Shown: positions 54,111 through 63,645 of the stretch, one piece after another | Layout of the letters: every line of letters begins with the position of its first letter | How positions within the stretch are numbered: the stretch's first letter is position 1 | Assembly (NCBI RefSeq): GCF_901482605.1 | Contig: NZ_LR590481.1 | Coordinates: 1,054,001-1,118,000, forward strand | Direction of reading: 5' to 3' | DNA: 64,000 nt | DNA from: Hathewaya histolytica | Lineage (GTDB): Bacteria; Bacillota; Clostridia; Clostridiales; Clostridiaceae | Program-made: the position numbers and the translations under genes | The notes under the pieces: model-generated | The model's input: the letters and a program-made list of their open reading frames with translations, nothing else | Told to the model about the DNA's origin: nothing | The model's database searches: none

Positions 54111-55883
54111 GTGCAGAGTATATGGACTATAAAGAAAATAAATGGAGATCTTACGCCCCTTGTAAAACGAACAGGTATAGATCCATTATTTATAAAGATA
54201 TTAATTAATCGAGGAATAAAGGATGAAAAAGATATTTTAAAGTTTTTTAAAGGTGATTTAGATAGTCTTTATGAGCCTTACTTAATGAAAGACATGGAAA
54301 AGGGTATAAGTATTATTAAAAATGCTATAGAAAGGGAGAGATGTATAGCTGTATATGGGGATTACGATGTAGATGGTGTTAGTAGTACTGTGATTTTATA
54401 TAAGGGTCTTAAACGCTGTGGCGCTAAGGTTAAGTATCACGTGCCTGATAGAGAAGACGAAGGGTATGGTATGAGCATAGAAAGGATTAAAAAGCTTAAA
54501 GATGAAGGCGTAGAAGTTATAATAACTTGTGATAATGGTATTTCTGCTTTAGAGGAAGTAAAGTATGCTGTTGGACTTGGAATGGAAGTTGTGGTTACAG
54601 ATCATCATCAACCACCGTTCAATCAATTGGAGAATGGGGAAAAAGAATATATTCTTCCCAATGCTCATGCAGTTATAAATCCTAATCGCAGGGATTGTGA
54701 ATATCCTTTTAAGCTATTATGTGGAGCTACCATATCTTACAAATTCATTCAAGCACTATATAGACTTTTTAATATAAATAATAATGAAACCTATGAGCTT
54801 TTGCAGTATGCTGCTATAGCATCAGTCTGTGATGTAGTAGATCTGATTGATGAGAATAGAATTATTGTAAAAGAAGGTTTGAAATTAATAAATAAAACTG
54901 AAAGTATAGGACTTAAAGCTCTTTTAAAATCAATAGGTATTTTAGATAAAGAAGTTAAAGCATATAATATAGGGTTTCAAATAGGGCCTTGTATAAATGC
55001 AACAGGAAGATTAGAAACTGCTGCTTTAGCCATAGAATTGTTCTTATGTGAAGATGAGAAAAAAGCCGAATATTTGGCAAATAATCTATATGAGTTAAAT
55101 AAAAAAAGAAAAGATATGACAAGTGAAAATGTAGAAGCTATAATAAAGGAATTAAACTTAAAAACTGACTCTACAGATAAAGTGATTGTTATATATAGAA
55201 AAGAAGTTCATGAGAGTATTGCGGGAATAGTTGCAGGAAGGGTAAAGGAACATTTTAATCTTCCTACAATAGTTTTAACTGATGGAAAAGAAATGCCGAA
55301 AGGGTCAGCAAGGTCTATTGAGGAATATAATATGTTTGAAGAACTTTTTAAGTGTAAAGATTTGCTTCATAAATTTGGAGGCCATCCTATGGCTGCCGGA
55401 TTATCTATAGAGGAAGAGAACATAGATAAATTAAGAGAAACCCTCAATGCCAATTGTAGTTTAGAGGAAAATGATATTATGCCTAAGGTTAAATTAGACA
55501 GTACATTACCAAGAAACTTTAATAATTCAAAATTCATGGCTTATTTAGAGATTCTAGAACCTTATGGCAAGGGTAATTCCAAACCCTTATTTGGAGAAAA
55601 AAATATAGAAGTTCTGAAATTAAGTTTAATTGGAAAAAACAAAAATGTTTTAAAAATGAATTTAAAAGTCGGGTATGATATTTTAAGTGCTATAATGTTT
55701 AATAATATAGATAGTTTTATGGAATCCATAAGAAGAAATTATGGTGAGGATATTTTACAATCTTTACTTAACCAAGAAGTAAGGGGAGTTTATATGGATT
55801 TTGTTTTTTCCCTTGACATAAATAACTTTTTAGGAAAGAAAAGCGTTCAATTAATAATAAAGGATTTTAGAATAGAAAAATAA
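54111..55883 (+). CDS. recJ: Single-stranded-DNA-specific exonuclease RecJ
   Basis: A 590-residue 5'-3' exonuclease for recombination and mismatch repair. The DHH-family motifs are present: Asp84-Tyr-Asp86-Val-Asp88 (motif I), Asp-His-His (motif III) and Gly-Gly-His-Pro-Met-Ala-Ala-Gly in the DHHA1 domain, with an OB fold after it. GTG start behind AGGTGAT. Confidence 0.94.
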   Translation: MQSIWTIKKINGDLTPLVKRTGIDPLFIKILINRGIKDEKDILKFFKGDLDSLYEPYLMKDMEKGISIIKNAIERERCIAVYGDYDVDGVSSTVILYKGLKRCGAKVKYHVPDREDEGYGMSIERIKKLKDEGVEVIITCDNGISALEEVKYAVGLGMEVVVTDHHQPPFNQLENGEKEYILPNAHAVINPNRRDCEYPFKLLCGATISYKFIQALYRLFNINNNETYELLQYAAIASVCDVVDLIDENRIIVKEGLKLINKTESIGLKALLKSIGILDKEVKAYNIGFQIGPCINATGRLETAALAIELFLCEDEKKAEYLANNLYELNKKRKDMTSENVEAIIKELNLKTDSTDKVIVIYRKEVHESIAGIVAGRVKEHFNLPTIVLTDGKEMPKGSARSIEEYNMFEELFKCKDLLHKFGGHPMAAGLSIEEENIDKLRETLNANCSLEENDIMPKVKLDSTLPRNFNNSKFMAYLEILEPYGKGNSKPLFGEKNIEVLKLSLIGKNKNVLKMNLKVGYDILSAIMFNNIDSFMESIRRNYGEDILQSLLNQEVRGVYMDFVFSLDINNFLGKKSVQLIIKDFRIEK

Positions 55884-55923
55884 GTAGGATGTATAGCTTC
55901 TTATAAGCTATGCATCCTACTTT
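55882..55923. terminator. Terminator of recJ, likely bidirectional
   Basis: An 18-bp stem with one G-T pair (55882-55899 with 55905-55922), overlapping the recJ stop. A residues precede and T residues follow. Confidence 0.9.
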
Positions 55924-55991
55924 AAATTATTAATTACCTATCTACATCTAGTAATTAATTTTATTAACTTAAATGATTTACAATCCTAGAA

Positions 55992-56177
55992 TTAAAGATT
56001 TCTTTCGTATTGTTCAACCATTTTTTTAACCATTTCTCCCCCAACAGAACCACATTCTTTAGAAGTTAAGTCACCGTTATATTCAGTAAAGTTTACTCCT
56101 AATTCCTTTGCAGTTTCCATTTTAAAGTTATTTAATCCTTGTCTTGCTTCTGGTACTAAATTTTTATTTCTAGCCAT
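55992..56177 (-). CDS. Small acid-soluble spore protein, alpha/beta type
   Basis: A 61-residue DNA-coating protein of dormant spores. The Lys-Met-Glu-Thr-Ala-Lys-Glu-Leu-Gly-Val segment (19-28) is the germination-protease region, and Gly-Ser-Val-Gly-Gly-Glu-Met-Val-Lys-Lys-Met-Val near the C-terminus is the second signature. It should be made in the forespore under sigma-G. GGAGG precedes the ATG on its strand. One of two tandem copies. Confidence 0.96.
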   Translation of the reverse strand: MARNKNLVPEARQGLNNFKMETAKELGVNFTEYNGDLTSKECGSVGGEMVKKMVEQYERNL

Positions 56178-56309
56178 TTTAAATTCCTCCCTTTACCATA
56201 ACTAATTTTTAAACTATTTTGTGTTGCATTATTAGTATTACCATTAAATCTTGATTTATTAGCACTTTTACTAGTTTTGTAATGTTAGTTTAGGAATTTG
56301 TTTCTAAAA

Positions 56310-56507
56310 CTATTTTAAGTTATTTTCATATTGGTGTACCATTTTTTTAACCATTTCTCCACCAACTGAACCATTTTGCTTACTAGTTAGATCTCCATTA
56401 TATCCCTCTTTTAGTGGAACACCTAACTCTCTAGCAGTTTCCATTTTGAATTGGTTTAATTTACCTTTAGCTTCTGGAACTAAAGTTTTGTTTGAGTATG
56501 ATGCCAT
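56310..56507 (-). CDS. Small acid-soluble spore protein, alpha/beta type (second copy)
   Basis: A 65-residue paralogue of the neighbouring SASP, with Lys-Met-Glu-Thr-Ala-Arg-Glu-Leu-Gly-Val and the same Gly-Gly-Glu-Met-Val-Lys-Lys-Met-Val ending. AAAGGAGGTG lies before the ATG, a near-perfect SD fitting very high forespore expression. The 132-base gap to the other copy suggests separate promoters. Confidence 0.96.
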   Translation of the reverse strand: MASYSNKTLVPEAKGKLNQFKMETARELGVPLKEGYNGDLTSKQNGSVGGEMVKKMVHQYENNLK

Positions 56508-56747
56508 GTTGTTTCACCTCCTTTGCTTCGTTGTAGTCTTATTTTAACCGTATATAGAAATTTTATTTTAGGTTTTTCACGGTATGAAAGATATGATATA
56601 CCTATTATTCCAATGAATAGAAAAAATGCGATTGTAAAAGTTAATATTGAAATAATATTGAAAAGAACTTATTATTAATGTGAATATATAATGATATAAT
56701 GAAGAGTAATAAAAATATTTTTCTTAAATAAAAGATAGGGTGATCAT

Positions 56748-57824
56748 ATGAAAAAGTATAAAATTATAATGACAGGTGGCGGTTCAGCAGGACATGTAAC
56801 ACCCAACTTAGCACTAATACCTAAATTAAAACAAGAGGGATTCGAAGTAAAATATATAGGAAGTAAGAATGGAATAGAGAGAAAAATAATAGAACAGGAG
56901 AATATTCCATATTTTGCTATAGAAAGTGGTAAACTAAGAAGATACTTTGATTTAAAAAACTTTTCAGATCCATTTAAAGTTTTAAAGGGAATGGTAGATG
57001 CTGTTAAGATTATAAGAAAAGAAAAACCTGATATAGTTTTTTCAAAAGGTGGATTTGTATCAGTACCTGTAGTTATGGCAGCAAAACTTAATAGGATTCC
57101 AGTTATAGCTCATGAATGTGACATGACTCCAGGGCTTGCAAATAAGATATCCACTCCATTTTGTAATAAAGTGTGTGTAACTTTTCCAGAAACTCTACCA
57201 TACATTAAAGGAGACAAAGGAATAGTTACAGGACTTCCAATTAGAGAAGAGCTTTTTCAAGGTAAAAGGGAGGAAGGATATAGGATTTGTGGCTTTAGCG
57301 AAGAAAAGCCTGTCCTACTTGTAATAGGCGGAAGCTTAGGTTCGATTGTAATAAATAAAGCTATTAGAGAATCTATTTATAAGCTGTTAGAAAATTTTAA
57401 TATAATTCACATATGTGGAAAAGGGAATTTAGATAGCAGTATGGATAATATAAAAGGCTATAGACAGTTTGAGTATGTAAGTGAGGAATTAAAGCATTTT
57501 ATGAATACTGCAGATTATTTCATATCAAGAGCAGGTGCTAACACTATATTTGAAATTTTAGCTCTAAAAAAGCCACATATTTTAGTACCCTTATCTCAAA
57601 AGGCAAGTAGAGGAGATCAAATTTTAAATGCTAACTCTTTTGAAAAGATGGGATATAGTATGGTTATAAAGGAAGAAGATTTAAATAAAGAAGTATTATT
57701 TGGGAAACTTATGGAGCTTAAGAATAATAAAAAAACATATATAGACAATATGGAACAAAGTAAAGGTGTTAAAGCTGTTGATGACATTGTAGAATTAATT
57801 AAAAATTATGCTCTTAAAAAGTAG
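56748..57824 (+). CDS. murG: UDP-GlcNAc:undecaprenyl-PP-MurNAc-pentapeptide GlcNAc transferase
   Basis: A 358-residue GT-B enzyme that makes lipid II at the inner membrane face. [10 protein letters not shown] near the N-terminus and Arg-Ala-Gly-Ala-Asn-Thr-Ile-Phe-Glu in the donor domain are diagnostic. An extended -10 (TGATATAAT) ends at 56700. No other division or cell-wall (dcw) gene is adjacent; it pairs with a beta-CASP hydrolase gene. Confidence 0.95.
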   Translation: MKKYKIIMTGGGSAGHVTPNLALIPKLKQEGFEVKYIGSKNGIERKIIEQENIPYFAIESGKLRRYFDLKNFSDPFKVLKGMVDAVKIIRKEKPDIVFSKGGFVSVPVVMAAKLNRIPVIAHECDMTPGLANKISTPFCNKVCVTFPETLPYIKGDKGIVTGLPIREELFQGKREEGYRICGFSEEKPVLLVIGGSLGSIVINKAIRESIYKLLENFNIIHICGKGNLDSSMDNIKGYRQFEYVSEELKHFMNTADYFISRAGANTIFEILALKKPHILVPLSQKASRGDQILNANSFEKMGYSMVIKEEDLNKEVLFGKLMELKNNKKTYIDNMEQSKGVKAVDDIVELIKNYALKK

Positions 57825-57848
57825 AAAAATTTATTTGGGGGTAGTATA

Positions 57849-59363
57849 TTGAAAATTAAGTTCTTTGGGGCTGCAAAACGAGTTACAGGGTCTTGTCATA
57901 TGTTAATTATAAATGATAGGAAAGTGCTTTTAGATTGTGGACTTTTACAAGGAAAAGATGAAAGTGAATTAGAAAACCAAAGATTTAATTTTAATCCTAA
58001 AGAAATTGAGTTTGTCATATTATCACATGCTCATATAGATCATAGTGGAAGAATACCGCTACTTTATAAACAGGGATTCAAAGGAATGGTTTTATGTACT
58101 AAACCAACTCGTGATTTATGTACTGTTATGTTACCTGACAGTGGGTATATACATGAGATGGATGTTCAGTGGAAAAATAGAAAAAGAAAGAGACAGGGTC
58201 TTCCTCCAGAGGAACCCTTATATACGTCTAAAATAGCGGAACTTTCAACATATTTATTTACTGGATATAACTACGATGAAATCATAGAAGTTTTTCCTGG
58301 TCTTAAAGTTAGATTTAAAGATGCAGGGCATCTTCTAGGATCTTCTATAATAGAATTATTTATTAAAGAAGATGGAAAAGAAGAATTCAAACTCGTATAC
58401 TCCGGTGATTTAGGGAATAAGGAGCTTCCACTTATAAAGAGTCCTTCAACAATAGATTATGCGGACTATGTAATTATGGAAACAACTTATGGAAATAGAT
58501 ATCATGAGGCTATAGAAAGGGAATATGTAGAACTTGCAAATATAATTAAAGATACATTTAATAGGGGGGGCAATGTAGTCATACCATCTTTTGCAGTAGG
58601 GCGTACCCAGGAGATATTATATATATTAAATAATTATGTTGAAAATAATATAATTAAGGATATAAATGTATATGTAGATAGTCCACTTGCCATACAGGCT
58701 ACAAAAATTTTTGAAAAAAATTACGACCAATTTAATGACGGTGTAAAAGAAAAAATACTAAATGGAGATGACCCATTTAAGTTTCAAGGTCTAAAATTTA
58801 CCACAACTCCAGGAGAGTCCATGGCTATTAATAAAATAGATAAAAGTGCAGTTATAATATCTGCAAGTGGAATGTGCGAAGCGGGTAGAATAAGACATCA
58901 TCTTAAACATAATCTTTGGAGAGAAGAATCTTCTATTGTATTTGTTGGTTTCCAAGCAGAAGGTACGTTAGGGAGATCTCTTTTAAATGGAAGTAAAAAA
59001 GTTAATCTCTTCGGAGAAGAAATTGCTGTAAATGCCCATATATATAATCTTCCAGGGTTATCTGGCCATGCTGATAGGGCAGGTCTTTATAAATTTATAG
59101 ATAATATGAAAAAGAAACCTAAAGAAGTTATTTTAGTTCATGGAGAAAAAGTAGAACAAGAGAGTTTTTATAATCTTCTAAAAGGTGAAGAATACAAAGT
59201 TAGGATAGCAAGCTTAGGTGAAACTTACTTTATTAATGAAAAAGAAATTAGAGATTATTCGATTAAAAATGCTATTTTAAAAGAACTAGAAGACTTTGGT
59301 GAGGTAAATGAAATTAATAAGAGTATTTTATTAGATAAATTATCGAGTATTTTAAAAGAATAA
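57849..59363 (+). CDS. Beta-CASP-type metallo-beta-lactamase hydrolase
   Basis: A 504-residue protein. Ser-His60-Ala-His62-Ile-Asp64-His65 is the zinc motif; Asp-Ala-Gly-His-Leu-Leu-Gly-Ser, Tyr-Ser-Gly-Asp-Leu-Gly and a late Val-His-Gly-Glu complete the site, and a beta-CASP insert lies between. Relatives (CPSF73-like) cleave RNA; the actual substrate is not known. TTG start behind GGGGGT. It lies 24 bases after murG and should be cotranscribed. Confidence 0.88.
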   Translation: MKIKFFGAAKRVTGSCHMLIINDRKVLLDCGLLQGKDESELENQRFNFNPKEIEFVILSHAHIDHSGRIPLLYKQGFKGMVLCTKPTRDLCTVMLPDSGYIHEMDVQWKNRKRKRQGLPPEEPLYTSKIAELSTYLFTGYNYDEIIEVFPGLKVRFKDAGHLLGSSIIELFIKEDGKEEFKLVYSGDLGNKELPLIKSPSTIDYADYVIMETTYGNRYHEAIEREYVELANIIKDTFNRGGNVVIPSFAVGRTQEILYILNNYVENNIIKDINVYVDSPLAIQATKIFEKNYDQFNDGVKEKILNGDDPFKFQGLKFTTTPGESMAINKIDKSAVIISASGMCEAGRIRHHLKHNLWREESSIVFVGFQAEGTLGRSLLNGSKKVNLFGEEIAVNAHIYNLPGLSGHADRAGLYKFIDNMKKKPKEVILVHGEKVEQESFYNLLKGEEYKVRIASLGETYFINEKEIRDYSIKNAILKELEDFGEVNEINKSILLDKLSSILKE

Positions 59364-59389
59364 TATTTAAATATATTAATTAAGATAGT

Positions 59390-59427
59390 AAAAAAGATTG
59401 AGTAATTATAAAGCTCAATCTTTTTTA
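59390..59427 (+). terminator. Intrinsic terminator of murG and the beta-CASP gene
   Basis: A perfect 13-bp stem (59390-59402 with 59414-59426) with a run of six T residues. Confidence 0.92.
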
Positions 59428-59703
59428 CGTATATTTATTAATCATGATTAATAAGCAGAGGATTTATAATAAAGAATCTGTATGTAGTTAGAATAGAAGA
59501 TAAAATAAGGTTTGTATATTTAAATATAGTACATTTTTATATAATTGCATGGAATACCTAAATAACAAGTTTTTAATAATGAAGTAAGTGTTATATAATA
59601 TATACGCAAGATAGCATATAGAATGATAGACATTATCATTTATAAATAACCTTCAAAAATAGTAATAAATATTATATTAACTATTTACATGAGGTGAGTT
59701 TAA

Positions 59704-59793
59704 GTGTTATATTTAATAATGGTAGAAGGTTTTGAAAAATCAAAATTGTTCTATTGTAATTATAATTATAATAATTTTTGTATACTGCAATAA
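59704..59793 (+). CDS. Possible 29-codon leader ORF upstream of PFOR
   Basis: GTG start 5 bases after GAGGTGA (59692-59698), then 29 codons to TAA. The peptide is Tyr/Asn-rich at its end. It overlaps the PFOR promoter, so a role as a coupled leader peptide is doubtful. No family recognised. Confidence 0.25.
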   Translation: MLYLIMVEGFEKSKLFYCNYNYNNFCILQ

Positions 59794-59805
59794 ATAAGGT
59801 ATACT
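59778..59805 (+). promoter_or_regulatory. Promoter of the PFOR gene
   Basis: TTGTAT (59778-59783), 16-base spacer, TATACT (59800-59805). GTATAC occurs twice (59780-59785 and 59799-59804), flanking the spacer. The rest of 59428-59777 is AT-rich with nothing else I can define. Confidence 0.5.
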
Positions 59806-59856
59806 TGTATTATAGAAAACAAATATTTATAAAACATTCAGAAAGAAGGGTTTGCG

Positions 59857-62800
59857 ATGAATAGAAAAATGAAAACTATGGATGGTAATACTGCCGCTGC
59901 TCATGTAGCCTATGCATTTACTGATGTAGCTGCCATTTACCCAATCACGCCTTCTTCTCCAATGGGAGAAAAAGCTGATGAATGGTCATCACAAGAAAAG
60001 AAAAATTTATTTGGACAACCAGTAAAAGTTATGGAGATGCAATCAGAAGCGGGTGCTGCAGGGGCGGTTCACGGAGCGCTTCAAGCGGGGGCTTTAACTA
60101 CAACATTTACAGCATCTCAAGGATTACTTCTTATGGTACCAAATATGTACAAAATAGCTGGTGAATTATTACCAGGGGTATTCCATGTTAGTGCTAGAGC
60201 ATTAGCTACACATGCACTTTCAATATTTGGAGATCATCAAGACGTAATGGCGGCTAGACAAACAGGATTTGCATTGCTTGCATCAAGTAGTGTACAACAA
60301 GCTATGGACTTAGCAGCAGTTGCGCACCTTTCTGCAATAAAAGGAAAAGTACCATTCATGCACTTCTTTGATGGATTCAGAACATCTCATGAACTTCAAA
60401 AAATTGAAGCTTGGGATTATGAGCAACTTGGAGAACTTGCAGAAGAAATTCAAGATGACATTAAGGCGTTTAGAAATAATGCTTTAAATCCAGAACACCC
60501 TGTAACAAGAGGTACTGCTCAAAACCCAGATATATATTTCCAAGGTAGAGAAGCTTCAAATAAATACTATGAGCAATTACCAGAACTTGTAGAACACTTC
60601 ATGGGAAAAGTTAATGAAATGATAGGTACAGATTATCACCTATTCAACTACTATGGAGCTGCTGATGCAGATAGAATGATTATCGCTATGGGATCAGCTT
60701 GTGAAGCTATAGAAGAAGCTATAGATTATTTAAATGCTAAAGGTGAAAAAGTAGGTTTACTTTCTGTACATTTATATAGACCATTCTCTATTGAACATTT
60801 CCATAAATACATACCAAAGACTGTTAATAGAATAGCAGTACTTGATAGAACTAAGGAACCAGGTTCAATAGCGGAGCCATTATTCTTAGATGTTACTCAT
60901 TCATTCTATGGATGCAATGAGAAACCACTTATAGTTGGTGGAAGATACGGACTAGGTTCAAAAGATACAACTCCAGCTCAAATAGTTTCTGTATTTGAGA
61001 ATTTAAAATCAAATGAACCAAAGAATGGATTTACAATTGGAATCACTGACGATGTGACTTACACATCATTACCAGTTGGAGAAGAATTAGATGTAGCATC
61101 TGAAGGTACTAGAGCTTGTAAGTTCTGGGGTCTTGGATCAGATGGTACTGTTGGAGCTAATAAATCAGCAATTAAAATTATTGGAGACCATACAGACATG
61201 TATGCTCAAGGATACTTCTCATATGACTCTAAAAAGTCAGGTGGTATAACAGTATCTCACTTAAGATTTGGTAAAGATAAAATAAGATCTACTTATTTAA
61301 TAAATAAAGCAGACTTTGTAGCTTGTCATAACCAATCTTATGTAAACAAATATGACGTTTTAGCTGGTATTAAAGACGGAGGAACATTCTTACTTAACTG
61401 TATATGGAATGAAGAAGAATTAGACAAACATTTACCAGTAAAAATGAAGAAATATATTGCAGAACATAATATAAACCTTTACACAATTAATGCAGTTAAA
61501 ATAGCTCAAGAAATCGGTTTAGGTGGAAGAATTAACATGATAATGCAAGCTGCTTTCTTTAAGCTAGCGAATATCATTCCACTAGAAGAATCTATTAAAT
61601 ACCTAAAAGAAGCTGTTGTAACTTCTTATGGTAAAAAAGGTGAGGCTATAGTTAAAATGAATCATGATGCTATAGATAAAGGAATAGATGCTATAGTTAA
61701 AGTTAATGTTCCAGAAAGTTGGAAAGAAGCTACTGAATCTGATTCTTGTGAATGTGGCTGTGAATCAAAAGAACAAAAACCAGCATTTATAACTGATATA
61801 GTTGAAGTTATAAATAGACAAGAAGGAGACATGCTACCAGTAAGTGCGTTTACAGAAGGTGTTGATGGTACATTCCCTCCAGGAACTGCTGCATATGAAA
61901 AAAGAGGAATAGCAGTAAATGTTCCAGAGTGGCAAGTAGATAAATGTATACAATGTAACCAATGTGCTTATGTTTGTCCACACTCTGTAATTAGACCAGC
62001 TTTAATGACAGAAGAAGAGGTAAGTAATGGACCAGATACTTTAGAGGTTAAACAAGCTAATGGTGGACCAACAATTAAAGAATACAAATTCTCAATAGTA
62101 ATAAGCCAACTTGACTGTACTGGATGTGGTAACTGTGCACAAGTATGTCCAGCACCAGAAAAAGCTTTAATTATGAAACCAATTGAGCCACAATTAGAAA
62201 AACAAAGTGCATTTGATTATGCTATTAAGCTTCCAGCTAAGAAAAATCCAATGAATAAAAACACTGTAAAAGGAAGCCAATTTGAAACTCCGTTAATTGA
62301 GTTCTCAGGTGCTTGTGCAGGATGTGGAGAAACTCCATATGCGAAACTTATAACTCAATTATTTGGTGATAGAATGATGATATCTAATGCTACAGGATGT
62401 TCATCAATATGGGGTGGAAGTGCTCCTGCAACTCCATATACAGTAGATCAAAACGGACGTGGACCAGCTTGGGCTAACTCATTATTTGAAGACAATGCTG
62501 AATTTGGTTTTGGTATGTTCTTAGGATCAACCCAAATGAGAGAAAGAATATTTGGACTTGCTCAAGAAGCTCAAGAAAGTAATTTAAGTGATGAATTAAA
62601 GAATACATTAAAAGAATTCTTAGGTAATAGATTCGATGGAGAAAAAACTAAAGAGTTAAGAGATAAATTACTTCCAATGTTAGAAGCAGAAAAAGAAAAT
62701 AAAATAGCTGCTGAAATCTTAGAAAAGAAAGACTTCATAGTTAAACAATCTCAATGGATATTTGGTGGAGATGGTTGGGCATATGACATCGGATTTGGTG

Positions 62801-63396
62801 GAGTTGACCACGTACTTGCATCTGGAGAAGATGTAAACATTCTTGTATTTGATACAGAAGTTTACTCAAATACAGGTGGACAATCTTCAAAAGCTACACC
62901 TACTGCAGCAATAGCTAAATTCGCTGCTGGTGGTAAGAGAACTAAGAAAAAAGATCTTGGTATGATGGCAATGAGTTACGGATATGTTTATGTTGCTCAA
63001 ATAGCTATGGGTGCAGATAAGAACCAAACTATTAAAGCAATAACAGAAGCTGAAAATTATCCAGGCCCATCATTAATCATAGCATATGCTCCATGTATAA
63101 ATCATGGAATTAAAATTGGTATGGGTAGTAGCCAATTAGAAGAAAAGAGAGCTGTGGACTGCGGATATTGGTCATTATATAGATATAACCCAACATTAAA
63201 AGACCAAGGTAAGAATCCATTTGTCTTAGATTCTAAAGAACCAAAAGAATCATTCATAGATTTCTTAAAAGGTGAAGTAAGATATGCATCACTTGAAAAA
63301 ATCAAACCAGAGTTAGCTCAAGAATTATTTGAGAAAACTGAAAAAGATGCAATGGAAAGATTAGAAAACTATAAAAAACTTGCAAAAGATCAATAA
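59857..63396 (+). CDS. nifJ: Pyruvate:ferredoxin (flavodoxin) oxidoreductase
   Basis: An 1179-residue single-chain enzyme that converts pyruvate and CoA to acetyl-CoA, CO2 and reduced ferredoxin, the core of clostridial energy metabolism. The N-terminal pyrimidine-binding half has Thr-Pro-Ser-Ser-Pro-Met-Gly-Glu. Two ferredoxin motifs (Cys-Ile-Gln-Cys-Asn-Gln-Cys and Cys-Thr-Gly-Cys-Gly-Asn-Cys) lie around residues 685-760. The C-terminal TPP domain has Gly-Asp-Gly-Trp-Ala-Tyr-Asp-Ile-Gly. Codon use is very regular, fitting high expression. AAGAAGGG precedes the ATG. Confidence 0.97.
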   Translation: MNRKMKTMDGNTAAAHVAYAFTDVAAIYPITPSSPMGEKADEWSSQEKKNLFGQPVKVMEMQSEAGAAGAVHGALQAGALTTTFTASQGLLLMVPNMYKIAGELLPGVFHVSARALATHALSIFGDHQDVMAARQTGFALLASSSVQQAMDLAAVAHLSAIKGKVPFMHFFDGFRTSHELQKIEAWDYEQLGELAEEIQDDIKAFRNNALNPEHPVTRGTAQNPDIYFQGREASNKYYEQLPELVEHFMGKVNEMIGTDYHLFNYYGAADADRMIIAMGSACEAIEEAIDYLNAKGEKVGLLSVHLYRPFSIEHFHKYIPKTVNRIAVLDRTKEPGSIAEPLFLDVTHSFYGCNEKPLIVGGRYGLGSKDTTPAQIVSVFENLKSNEPKNGFTIGITDDVTYTSLPVGEELDVASEGTRACKFWGLGSDGTVGANKSAIKIIGDHTDMYAQGYFSYDSKKSGGITVSHLRFGKDKIRSTYLINKADFVACHNQSYVNKYDVLAGIKDGGTFLLNCIWNEEELDKHLPVKMKKYIAEHNINLYTINAVKIAQEIGLGGRINMIMQAAFFKLANIIPLEESIKYLKEAVVTSYGKKGEAIVKMNHDAIDKGIDAIVKVNVPESWKEATESDSCECGCESKEQKPAFITDIVEVINRQEGDMLPVSAFTEGVDGTFPPGTAAYEKRGIAVNVPEWQVDKCIQCNQCAYVCPHSVIRPALMTEEEVSNGPDTLEVKQANGGPTIKEYKFSIVISQLDCTGCGNCAQVCPAPEKALIMKPIEPQLEKQSAFDYAIKLPAKKNPMNKNTVKGSQFETPLIEFSGACAGCGETPYAKLITQLFGDRMMISNATGCSSIWGGSAPATPYTVDQNGRGPAWANSLFEDNAEFGFGMFLGSTQMRERIFGLAQEAQESNLSDELKNTLKEFLGNRFDGEKTKELRDKLLPMLEAEKENKIAAEILEKKDFIVKQSQWIFGGDGWAYDIGFGGVDHVLASGEDVNILVFDTEVYSNTGGQSSKATPTAAIAKFAAGGKRTKKKDLGMMAMSYGYVYVAQIAMGADKNQTIKAITEAENYPGPSLIIAYAPCINHGIKIGMGSSQLEEKRAVDCGYWSLYRYNPTLKDQGKNPFVLDSKEPKESFIDFLKGEVRYASLEKIKPELAQELFEKTEKDAMERLENYKKLAKDQ

Positions 63397-63405
63397 GATA
63401 TAATT

Positions 63406-63440
63406 AATAGGAGACATGGAACAATTCTATGTCTCCTATT
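63406..63440 (+). terminator. Intrinsic terminator of the PFOR gene
   Basis: A 15-bp stem with one G-T pair (63406-63420 with 63426-63440), followed by a short T-rich stretch. Confidence 0.85.
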
Positions 63441-63645
63441 TTAATCTCATGTTTTTTATTATAAAGGCTTATAAATAATTATAAGGAATAAATAAAATAG
63501 TTTTGGTAATTATTAAAGTAGGAAGCTTTTAAAAGAATAATATAAAAAGTTTTGTTAAAAAGAAAAAATTTTATAAAAAACTCTTTTAATATTCTTAAAT
63601 AAAGGGTATTATTATACCATAAACCAAAATAGGAGGTAATTAAAT

